A stretch of 64,000 nt of DNA from Sphingobacteriales bacterium 44-61 (lineage in GTDB: Bacteria > Bacteroidota > Bacteroidia > Chitinophagales > Chitinophagaceae). Below, piece after piece: positions 51,819 to 59,102 of this stretch. A program made the translations under genes and the position numbers. The stretch lies in NCBI GenBank assembly GCA_001898405.1, contig MKTW01000017.1:1-64000 (forward strand), in the 5' to 3' direction. The notes beneath the pieces are model-generated. The model worked only from the letters and a program-made list of their open reading frames with translations, was not told where the DNA came from and made no database searches. Every line of letters begins with the position of its first letter. Position 1 is the stretch's first letter.

Positions 51819-52295
51819 CTATAAGTTCCCCTCATCTGCAAAGGAGTAATACCCTTCAGAACTAACAATCAAATGATCCAGCAGCCGGATATCATGGTAG
51901 GCCGCAGCAGATTTTATTCTTTGTGTTAATTCTTCATCCGCTCTCGAGGGCTTAAGGCTACCTGATGGATGATTATGGGTGAGGATCAGCTGACAGGCAT
52001 TTACCTTCAATGCTGTGGCCAGGATTAGTCTTGGGTCTGCTACTGTTCCGGTGACCCCTCCCTGTGATAAAGGAATGATTTGTAGTACCCGGTTAGAGCG
52101 GCTAAGGAAAAGTACTTTAAATTCTTCGAGCAGTTCAATTTTGTCCTGGTTCCAGTAATGCATCAGGATTTCATAAGTGTCAGCGGATGACGTAACCTGG
52201 GGTCTTTCTGATACTTTACAATTTACCTTTTTACGGTACACAATTTCAATTTCTGCCACGTTGTTTAAGGTCTCGAGGGACAATCTCTTTTCCAT
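51819..52295 (-). CDS. radC: RadC-like JAB/MPN-domain protein (element 2)
   Basis: A 158-residue RadC protein without the N-terminal helix-hairpin-helix part. The metal site is complete: H107, H109 and D120 in THNHPSGSLKPSRADEE, and the catalytic Glu in EEFKVLFL. It corresponds to the radC of element 1 (about 55-60 per cent of residues alike by eye). Preceded by the same type of leader sequence. Confidence 0.92.
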   Translation of the reverse strand: MEKRLSLETLNNVAEIEIVYRKKVNCKVSERPQVTSSADTYEILMHYWNQDKIELLEEFKVLFLSRSNRVLQIIPLSQGGVTGTVADPRLILATALKVNACQLILTHNHPSGSLKPSRADEELTQRIKSAAAYHDIRLLDHLIVSSEGYYSFADEGNL

Positions 52296-52315
52296 AATCT
52301 TTGCATGTTTAAATG

Positions 52316-52470
52316 ATTAAAAATTGATTATGGAAACCTTTCCGGCCTGGCATTCAACCGGCGCAAGGAGGAAGCGGAATAAATGAGGGGTATGTGCGTC
52401 AGCTGTGTGTTTATGCCGAACTCCTTGAATGCCTGTTGCATGCGCGGGCCGAACTTTGTTGAATAATTAA
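52316..52470 (-). promoter_or_regulatory. conserved leader upstream of radC (element 2)
   Basis: Reading the minus strand: ACAAAGTTCGGC at the far end, CGGCATAAA (52410-52418), ATTTATTCCG (52375-52384), CTTCCTCCTTGC and TTCCATAATCAATTTTT next to the gene. It matches the element 1 radC leader block by block. Confidence 0.65.
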
Positions 52471-52497
52471 TTCAACCACCTATAGTTATATTTACTT

Positions 52498-53190
52498 ATG
52501 TCTGAACGCCTTTTACAATTACTGGAATCGCTGGTCAAAGGATCCTATCTCCGGCAACTCCGAACCCTGATAAGGGTTATCCGGTTTTTGCTTTCTTTAA
52601 CCCTGGCGACTGCACTTTTTATTCATTTTTTCGGGAAAACAACGCTGAGTTTCCGGCTGGAGGACATCATCGGAACGCTTGTTAATCCGAAAACGATCGT
52701 ATGGATCGTTTTTTTCGTATTGCTGTTTTTTGGGCTTTATCCGCTGTTGACGGGGATTTTGATAGTTATTTACCGGGTGCGTTCACCTATTACCAAGAAA
52801 ATCAAAAAAGAATTATCACCGAAGGTAAAATCTGAAATGAAGCGTGCGGGTATCCCGGAAATGATTGATAAAATCCCTCCCAGGAAAGGAAAGGCTTTTC
52901 ACACCTATATTTATTTTCAACTGATAACTGCCGAGGGCAAAATCATTGATGTTATTGGTAGCCTGGCAGTCATTCTGCTGCAACTGGCTATTTTTAATAG
53001 CTGGTTTTTGAATGACCACGGCGGTCTGACGTGGATGTTTGGAGGGATTGCCATTATGCTCTTGGTGGTTCTTTTTCTCCTTCTTCCCTCGGTCTTCCGG
53101 CTTGCAAGGAAAGCCTTTGAAAAAGATTTAGAAGAAATAAAAAAAACCGATAACTCAAATTCAGATTTGCTTGCTTCCACAACTGCATAA
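52498..53190 (+). CDS. four-helix membrane protein, cargo of element 2
   Basis: A 230-residue inner-membrane protein with four predicted membrane segments (about residues 27-45, 66-92, 149-170 and 178-200) and a cytosolic loop with basic residues (KKIKKELSPKVKSEMKRAG). I do not recognise a family. It lies between parB and radC on the strand opposite to the backbone, the slot that holds the TraB-like gene in element 1. Possible roles include abortive-infection effector or transport; none is supported by motifs. Confidence 0.65.
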   Translation: MSERLLQLLESLVKGSYLRQLRTLIRVIRFLLSLTLATALFIHFFGKTTLSFRLEDIIGTLVNPKTIVWIVFFVLLFFGLYPLLTGILIVIYRVRSPITKKIKKELSPKVKSEMKRAGIPEMIDKIPPRKGKAFHTYIYFQLITAEGKIIDVIGSLAVILLQLAIFNSWFLNDHGGLTWMFGGIAIMLLVVLFLLLPSVFRLARKAFEKDLEEIKKTDNSNSDLLASTTA

Positions 53191-53212
53191 AATCATAGAT
53201 ACCCATAACACC

Positions 53213-53251
53213 AAGCTGCCGCCGCCTGTATTTCGCGGCGGCAGCTTTTTT
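53213..53251 (+). terminator. intrinsic terminator of the membrane-protein gene
   Basis: AAGCTGCCGCCGC and GCGGCGGCAGCTT form a perfect 13-pair stem with a nine-base loop, followed by a T-run. The core AGCTGCCGCC is shared with the hairpin in the equivalent place of element 1. Confidence 0.88.
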
Positions 53252-53279
53252 GCCTTTAAAAGTTGCCGTCTAAAAGGAA

Positions 53280-53304
53280 GGTTGCGCCTTTGTATGGCGC
53301 AACC
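53280..53304 (-). terminator. intrinsic terminator of parB (element 2)
   Basis: GGTTGCGCC and GGCGCAACC form a nine-pair stem; on the minus strand it is followed by a T-rich stretch. It lies 18 bases after the ParB-family stop. Confidence 0.65.
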
Positions 53305-53321
53305 TGTTTGTCCACGGTTTG

Positions 53322-55145
53322 TCAGGTGGTCAGCTTTTTTATTTTCTTTTCCAACTGGCTGATCTTTTCCAGTTGCTTTTCTTTTCGCTCGGTCGCTTTA
53401 TTCTGCTGCCCCTGTTCAATGGTGCTTACCGGCAACCCTGCCGCTGTTGCTATCTGATATAAAAAGTATCCGGCATCCTGGCGAGGATATTTACTTTCCG
53501 ATTTATTGCAGAGGGCCATACGAATAAGATATGCAAACTGTTGGTCAGTCAGGTTTTGAAATACCATATACATTTGTTCCAATCCGCTGGTTTCATCTTC
53601 TTCGGAATATTTAAACAAGACTTCACTTACCTTTTGCTTACCATAGTAATCAAGTGACTGGTAGATCAGCAGCCTGGCAGCGGTCATGTCTGCATCGGTC
53701 AACGCTTCGATATTCGCCAGCTCGTCCGTATGTTCTGCCAGCATACTATGCACCAGCAGCTGCACTTTTTCCCGGTCGAGTTCTTCGGCTCTGTTCTCTC
53801 TTGATTGTATCCGCTGGATTTCCGCTTCCAGTAACTCCGGCGTGGCCTCCCCTGATTTGATCGCTGCCTGTACTTCTTTGGCTGAAACCATATTTCCAAA
53901 TGATCGTTGGGGTTTGGGTCTATCCATACTGAAATAAACCGGGTCAAACTCCTGATTATCCACCCGCAACCCGATCCCGTAGTGGCCACTGCCTGTGTGC
54001 AGGGTATAGGCTTCCAGTTCACTGTTGTATTGCTCCACGGCACTGTTGTATTCCTGTTCGTCCAGTTCGGGTTCATCCTCGTCATTATCATAGGTGTAAT
54101 TCTCCTTGTCCGGTGCTTCCGGTTTTTCGATCACGGTCACCTCATGGATATTTTGCTGCGGCAAGCTGGCGGCGTTCGGGATCAGTGCAATGATCTTTTC
54201 GGCCATCTCCGTCAACTGGTTGCTGTACAGCAGGGCCACCGGCTGGTAGGTATCAACGGCAACAGTAAACGCAGAAAGGAAGTGCACGGTGCATTTATTG
54301 TTATAGCATTCCTTATTGGAACAAATAGCCTGCTTTGCATATTCGGGAAACAGGGTTTTTAATGTTGCCGAATTGGAGGGGCAGGTCGTACAGGCTCCTG
54401 CCTCCGACACCAGTTTTTTATCTCTCGTATTAAAGGGCGCCCGTTTGAGATCATAGCGGTACTGGTTCAGGTGATAGTTGAGACCGGACAGACTGAAATT
54501 CTTCTGCTTTTTCCAGCCAGCGCACTGATCAGCGAAAAATTCGTCCTGCGAAGTTTGGGACAGCGTGGCAATCTGTAAAGCATCCTGCAAGGAAAGGATG
54601 TTTGCCAACACCATTTCCTGAAAGGAGTCTATCAGGTGCAGGAGTTTTAACCGGGTATAGACGAACTGCTTTGATTTACCTAACCGGATGGCGATCTCGT
54701 CAATGGTTTTTCCGCTGCGCTGCATCTGACCAATTCCTTCCGCTTCGTGCATGGGGTGCGGGTTCTCCCGTTGCAGGTTTTCAGATAGCTGTATTTCAAT
54801 AACCTGTTCATCGGTGAGATTCACAATAGCTACGGGAACGGTTGGCAGCCCGGCCAGTTTCGCCGCCCTCAGCCTTCTTTCTCCTGCTACCAGTTCATAG
54901 TGGTCTTTACCTACAGGGCGAACGGTAAGAGGTGAAATAATTCCATGCTGCGCCAGTTCTTCTGCAAATTGCTGCAGGGCTTCTTCATTTATGTATTTGC
55001 GGTAGTTCAACGGACTTAGCGCAATATGTTCCGTCCTGATCTGGTTAAACTCCGCATCCTTTAACAGGGTATCCGGCAGGATTGATTTTGATTTTTTATC
55101 AATGGCCGGTGTTGCCGTCTTTTTATTTTTTGTTGTTACTGTCAT
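53322..55145 (-). CDS. ParB/RepB/Spo0J-family protein (element 2)
   Basis: A 607-residue counterpart of the element 1 protein: SPLNYRKYINEEALQQFAEEL, GERRLRAAKLAG, IQLSENLQRENPHPMHEA, helix-turn-helix TIDEIAIRLGKSKQFVYTRL, the cysteine cluster CTTCPS...CSNKECYNNKC and a charged coiled-coil end. The start at 55145 (MTVTTKNKK) is chosen because it matches the element 1 start MTTTAKHKR; a longer frame from 55229 would run into the preceding gene. Confidence 0.92.
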   Translation of the reverse strand: MTVTTKNKKTATPAIDKKSKSILPDTLLKDAEFNQIRTEHIALSPLNYRKYINEEALQQFAEELAQHGIISPLTVRPVGKDHYELVAGERRLRAAKLAGLPTVPVAIVNLTDEQVIEIQLSENLQRENPHPMHEAEGIGQMQRSGKTIDEIAIRLGKSKQFVYTRLKLLHLIDSFQEMVLANILSLQDALQIATLSQTSQDEFFADQCAGWKKQKNFSLSGLNYHLNQYRYDLKRAPFNTRDKKLVSEAGACTTCPSNSATLKTLFPEYAKQAICSNKECYNNKCTVHFLSAFTVAVDTYQPVALLYSNQLTEMAEKIIALIPNAASLPQQNIHEVTVIEKPEAPDKENYTYDNDEDEPELDEQEYNSAVEQYNSELEAYTLHTGSGHYGIGLRVDNQEFDPVYFSMDRPKPQRSFGNMVSAKEVQAAIKSGEATPELLEAEIQRIQSRENRAEELDREKVQLLVHSMLAEHTDELANIEALTDADMTAARLLIYQSLDYYGKQKVSEVLFKYSEEDETSGLEQMYMVFQNLTDQQFAYLIRMALCNKSESKYPRQDAGYFLYQIATAAGLPVSTIEQGQQNKATERKEKQLEKISQLEKKIKKLTT

Positions 55146-55189
55146 AATAAAAGTGCGCCCCTTGTCCGGCTGCGCCCCCGTTTTTTTGG

Positions 55190-55627
55190 TTATTGTAAAA
55201 ATCCCTGCTGGCTGATATTGACGAGCCATTGATTGGCAAATGCCACATGGCTGTCCTGCCAGGTCTTGATAAAAGAAGTCACGGCACTACCTTCAATCCG
55301 GATGCTTTCCTCGTACAGTCCTAAATTATCCTGCCGGTACAGTAGCGGATAGATATCGATCAGGTCGTACTGCTTCGGCTCTGTGCGGTTATCCACTACA
55401 ATAAAACATACTTCGGGGTCACGCATCAGGTCGCCATTTTGTACATAGGTGTGCATGAGGCTATAGACATGACCCATGCCGTAAGGCGTGGTCACATCGT
55501 CCTGTATGCGTTCAAAGGAAAGGGGCATGAAAGATTCCCGTTCCAGTTTGATATGCTGATGGTCGTCTTTTATTTTGTCTAAGAGTTTACAGAATAGACG
55601 GGTTGATCTGGGATTGATCTTTTTCAT
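55190..55627 (-). CDS. DUF6908-like small protein of element 2
   Basis: A 145-residue protein with features that I associate with the plasmid/ICE DUF6908 family: PLSFERIQDDVTTPYGMGHVYSLMHTYVQNGDLMRDPEVCFIVVD followed by YDLIDIYPLLYRQDNLG. Function unknown. It lies between the J-domain gene (18 bases) and parB (44 bases) in the element 2 backbone operon and has no counterpart in element 1. Confidence 0.65.
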   Translation of the reverse strand: MKKINPRSTRLFCKLLDKIKDDHQHIKLERESFMPLSFERIQDDVTTPYGMGHVYSLMHTYVQNGDLMRDPEVCFIVVDNRTEPKQYDLIDIYPLLYRQDNLGLYEESIRIEGSAVTSFIKTWQDSHVAFANQWLVNISQQGFLQ

Positions 55628-55645
55628 ACTAACTCATTTTTAGGA

Positions 55646-56122
55646 TTAATCATTTAATTCATTACGGGAATACTCTTTGCTGATCCGTTCACTGCCATAC
55701 TTGCGTTTGATCTCTGCCAGTGATTTTTTGCCTCCACGGGTTTTGTATTCATCACTGCGGAAATACCACGCAAGTTTTTTATGGGCGAAAAACAAACCAG
55801 CAGTTTTGAGTTGCTTGCGAACCGGGAACGTATCACCGGTGACCCATATCCAGCCACCGACCAGTTCCACCACAATACCCGGCAGGTTGATAATTTTTTC
55901 GATCACGCTGCGGTACTGTTCGGAATACCTTACCTGCTCGTCTGCCTGTTCATCGGTCATACCTGAATCTTTGGCAATATGCGCACAGGCATAGGCATAC
56001 TCCCGGTTAATGGTCTGCATGGTGGCGGTATCGCCCCCGAGATCAGGATGGTACTGCTTGGCCAGTTTTTTATACGTGGCCTTTACTTCATCTATCGTTT
56101 TACAGTCTTTGAAATAGGTCAT
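55646..56122 (-). CDS. J-domain (DnaJ-like) protein of element 2
   Basis: A 158-residue protein that begins with a short J domain: KATYKKLAKQYHPDLGGD, with the HPD tripeptide at 25-27 that stimulates Hsp70. The rest (LVGGWIWVTGDTFPVRKQLKTAGLFFAHKKLAWYFR) is a beta-rich module often found in element-borne J proteins. The ATG at 56122 is taken as the start; the longer frame would use TTG and enter the ssb gene. Such proteins may recruit host DnaK to the element's replication or transfer proteins. It takes the place of DUF932 of element 1. Confidence 0.82.
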   Translation of the reverse strand: MTYFKDCKTIDEVKATYKKLAKQYHPDLGGDTATMQTINREYAYACAHIAKDSGMTDEQADEQVRYSEQYRSVIEKIINLPGIVVELVGGWIWVTGDTFPVRKQLKTAGLFFAHKKLAWYFRSDEYKTRGGKKSLAEIKRKYGSERISKEYSRNELND

Positions 56123-56175
56123 AAAAAAGCCACTCCCTTTATTTATGCTCCCGGAGTGGCCGGGGAGTTTGGTTA

Positions 56176-56559
56176 TCAAAAGGGCAGGTCATCGTCCACG
56201 GGAGCGGTGACGGGTTCGTGTTTCTTACTTGCTCCGGCTTCTGTAGCCTTGCCGCCTCCATGCAGTTTGAAATTGTGCACATGAAAATTCAGGCTGGCTT
56301 TTGCCTCACCTTCGGCGTTTACCCATGCGTTTACGCTGATACGGCCATAGATTTCTACTACTGTTCCTTTAGTCAGGTATTTTGCCCGTTCAGGATTGAT
56401 CCAGTACGAACAGTTGACATACGTGGTTACTTTGGTGACTACCTCGCTACCTTTTGCCTTAAAGCTGTCATTGATGGCGATAGAAAAGTTGACAACTTTA
56501 CGTTCATCTTTCAGGGTGCTGATCTTTGCATCCGCTGTTAATCTTCCTGTTAGTTCCAT
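56176..56559 (-). CDS. ssb: single-stranded DNA-binding protein (element 2)
   Basis: A 127-residue OB-fold SSB, closely similar to the element 1 protein: ELTGRLTADAKISTLKDERKVVNFSIAIND, TYVNCSYWINPERAKYLTKGTVVEIYGR and the acidic tip VDDDLPF. First gene of the element 2 backbone on the minus strand, divergent from the Wadjet operon. Confidence 0.93.
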   Translation of the reverse strand: MELTGRLTADAKISTLKDERKVVNFSIAINDSFKAKGSEVVTKVTTYVNCSYWINPERAKYLTKGTVVEIYGRISVNAWVNAEGEAKASLNFHVHNFKLHGGGKATEAGASKKHEPVTAPVDDDLPF

Positions 56560-57039
56560 AACTTAAATTTTAAGTGATTAAAAAAATGGCTACTGAGTAA
56601 TATTGCGCAGTCGGCTACGCCGCCCGCTCATTTTCCCTTAGCGACCAGTCATTGGAACTGTGGAGGAAGGACAAGGTTTTTCAAAAAAATACTACCCCAT
56701 AAGCAAGCGTATTGAAGAACTCTGGTGGAGATTTTTTTGAAAACAGGAGCAAGCTGAAGATTTGTGCAATGGAGTTGTGGCGCAGACCTTTTCCTGCACG
56801 GAGCAGTTCAATATCTTTGCGGCAGGGTCCGAATGAGTGTCTCAGCAACTCAGGAAATAGAAAAAGGCAGAAAGAACACATATTTGCGCGATACGTATCT
56901 GTTCAGCCGCTTTCAAATACCTTTTTTCAAAATAAGTTTAATCGCCGGTTTGGATTCCCGCCAGGCTGCTTTGTCTTATACTAACAAGACACTATATTGT
57001 GCGTAAAGAGGCCTGTTTAAAGTCCAAAACTATTGCCCG
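56560..57039. other. 480-base divergent region between ssb (element 2) and jetA
   Basis: No convincing gene; overlapping frames of 66-90 residues on both strands lack family features. It must contain the promoters of ssb (minus) and of jetABCD (plus). The leader motif found before ssb of element 1 (CGGCATAAA, ATTTATTCCG) is not present here. Confidence 0.5.
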
Positions 57040-58509
57040 ATGACCCAGGAAGATGTCTCGTTTTTGTTTTCCACCTCCCCAGCATTGCAGCTGTTGCGTC
57101 TGCGAAATGCCAACTGGGTATTGCCATTTTTATACAGCGTTTTTAAAGAAATACATAGGCCAGTAATCAGCGAACCTCAATTGATACAAATTCTGTCAGA
57201 AACGCTAAGTCTTTATGCAGACGGAACGGAAGACCTGGATGAGGCAAGGATTGAGTTTGGAGAAGACGAGGAAAGTCGCAGCCGTAAATATCTTTTAAAC
57301 TGGGTGCAAAAAAGAATTTTACAGGACTTTCCTGACAGTGAAGGAAATACTAACTATCAGTTAAGTGCTTATACAGAAAAGGTATTTCAATGGATGCAAA
57401 CCCTGCAACTCGGGCAACATCATGTAGGAACAGAAAGCCGCTTCAAAATGTTGTTTTCTTCGCTCAGGGACATAGTAGAGAATACAGAAGATGACCGGGA
57501 GAAAAAACTCGAAATCTTAAAAAATAAAAAAGCAGCTATAGACAAAGAAATAAAAGCTTTGGAATTAGGCGTTGCGCCGGTGCGATATAATAATGCCCAG
57601 GTACAGGAAAGACTTGATCTTTTTACAAGATTATGTTATGAACTGATCAGTGATTTCAGAGAGGTAGAAGATAATTTTAAACAGATACACCGTAGTATCG
57701 TAGAACAGCATACAAAAGCGGAACAGAACAAGGGAACAATAGTAGGTTTTGCGTTTGAATCCTACGACGCCTTACGTGGTAGCAACCAGGGAAAAAGTTT
57801 TTATGCATTCTGGGATTTTTTAATCTCCCGAATTGGGCAGGAAGACTGGAAAATCCTGACGGAGCAGTTGCTTACACTACTGGAAGACAGGTCCATCCAG
57901 GCAGACACGCTATTTATACAGAATATAAAATCTTTTCTGCTGGAACAAGGCAGGTCGGTTTACGAAGCCAATGATAAAATGGCTGAAAAGCTAAGCCGTA
58001 TCATAACAGAAAAGGAAATCGCCCGTCATAGGCGTTTGAGGCAACAGATAAGCGGTATCAAAGAGCTGATCTTTGAATTAATGGAAGATCGCCATGTTCC
58101 CTGCGGAATTGAAACTGATGACCAGACTGAGATAAGAATGGTAATGGATAGAAGGCTATTACTCGAACCCAAAAGAAACCAAACAACATTGCATCAGCCT
58201 GTTCAGAACATAGAGAGAATAGAAGATATTGAAAGATTCAGCAAACTATTAAATACCAACTTTATTAATAAAAAAATGCTTTGGCAGAAAGTAGAGCAGG
58301 TATTAGTGAATAAACAGACTGCCACCCTCAAAGAAATCATCATGGCTACTTCTTTGGAGAATGGACTAGCAGAAGTCGTGGGCTACTATAGTTTTTTGAG
58401 AGAGAAAGCCAAACAGGTACAGGTAATTAGAAATTCCTCCGAACTAATACCACTTAATAAAGAAGAAACAAGATTTGTCGAAGTTCCTTATCTGCTTTTC
58501 AGTAAATAA
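57040..58509 (+). CDS. jetA: Wadjet type I subunit JetA (DUF3375)
   Basis: A 489-residue protein that begins with the DUF3375 signature DVSFLFSTSPALQLLRLRNANWVLPFLYSVF and has winged-helix and helical parts (about 1-120, then a coiled coil near 150-240). JetA is the kleisin-like (MukF-like) subunit that joins the JetC ATPase heads in the Wadjet complex, which extrudes DNA loops and cuts small circular plasmids. It starts the operon; jetB follows after five bases. Confidence 0.92.
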   Translation: MTQEDVSFLFSTSPALQLLRLRNANWVLPFLYSVFKEIHRPVISEPQLIQILSETLSLYADGTEDLDEARIEFGEDEESRSRKYLLNWVQKRILQDFPDSEGNTNYQLSAYTEKVFQWMQTLQLGQHHVGTESRFKMLFSSLRDIVENTEDDREKKLEILKNKKAAIDKEIKALELGVAPVRYNNAQVQERLDLFTRLCYELISDFREVEDNFKQIHRSIVEQHTKAEQNKGTIVGFAFESYDALRGSNQGKSFYAFWDFLISRIGQEDWKILTEQLLTLLEDRSIQADTLFIQNIKSFLLEQGRSVYEANDKMAEKLSRIITEKEIARHRRLRQQISGIKELIFELMEDRHVPCGIETDDQTEIRMVMDRRLLLEPKRNQTTLHQPVQNIERIEDIERFSKLLNTNFINKKMLWQKVEQVLVNKQTATLKEIIMATSLENGLAEVVGYYSFLREKAKQVQVIRNSSELIPLNKEETRFVEVPYLLFSK

Positions 58510-58514
58510 AAAAT

Positions 58515-59102
58515 ATGCCAGAGAAAATATTACCCTATACAAGTGTCTTTATAAAACTTTTGAAAGGTCCTGTTGAATACCTCGAAAAATCAACATGGGA
58601 AAAACTGACACAATGTAAAACAGAACTCATTCCTTTTCTGCAACAATTAGGTTTGATACTGGTGCTTGATGAGCAGGATGGCTATGCTTATATCAAACAG
58701 ACAGCAAACGAAGATGAAAGTGGCGGAGTCAGTTGGATACAGCGAAGAGCCCATACCTACGAAGAAAGTGTAATGCTTGTATTATTGCGTGATATGATGG
58801 CTGAGTTTGAGGTCGGAGAAGCTACAACCCGGGAACTGATCAAAAAAAGAAGAGAGATAAAGGAATATGCAGAACTCTTTTTTAAAGAAAATGCAAGCAG
58901 GGTAAAAATGTTGAAAGAAATCGACAGGCTTATTGAGAAAACTGAAGAGAGCGGATTTCTAGAACGGTCAGAGAATCATGACATCGCTGATGAACAGAAA
59001 TTCCGCATTAAAAAAGTCATCAAGGCAAAAGTTGACGGTGAAGTTTTGGAACAATTTAAACAGCAATTAAAAGATCATGCAGCTAAGCGTATTCAGCACT
59101 GA
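58515..59102 (+). CDS. jetB: Wadjet type I subunit JetB (DUF4194)
   Basis: A 195-residue protein with the DUF4194 pattern: LPYTSVFIKLLKGPVEYLEKSTW at the start, YAYIKQTANEDESGG and RAHTYEESVMLVLLRDMMAEFEVG. JetB is the MukE-like winged-helix (KITE) subunit that binds JetA. It overlaps the jetC start by 26 bases, so translation is coupled. Confidence 0.92.
   Translation: MPEKILPYTSVFIKLLKGPVEYLEKSTWEKLTQCKTELIPFLQQLGLILVLDEQDGYAYIKQTANEDESGGVSWIQRRAHTYEESVMLVLLRDMMAEFEVGEATTRELIKKRREIKEYAELFFKENASRVKMLKEIDRLIEKTEESGFLERSENHDIADEQKFRIKKVIKAKVDGEVLEQFKQQLKDHAAKRIQH

Noticed and set aside
53907-54362. 151-codon frame antisense to parB of element 2
   Set aside because: Lies wholly inside a well-supported gene on the other strand.
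55145-55229. upstream extension of the element 2 parB gene
   Set aside because: Overlaps the previous gene, and the element 1 counterpart begins at the internal Met.
56123-56179. upstream extension of the J-domain gene from a TTG codon
   Set aside because: The ATG at 56122 directly precedes the J domain; the extension runs into the ssb stop.
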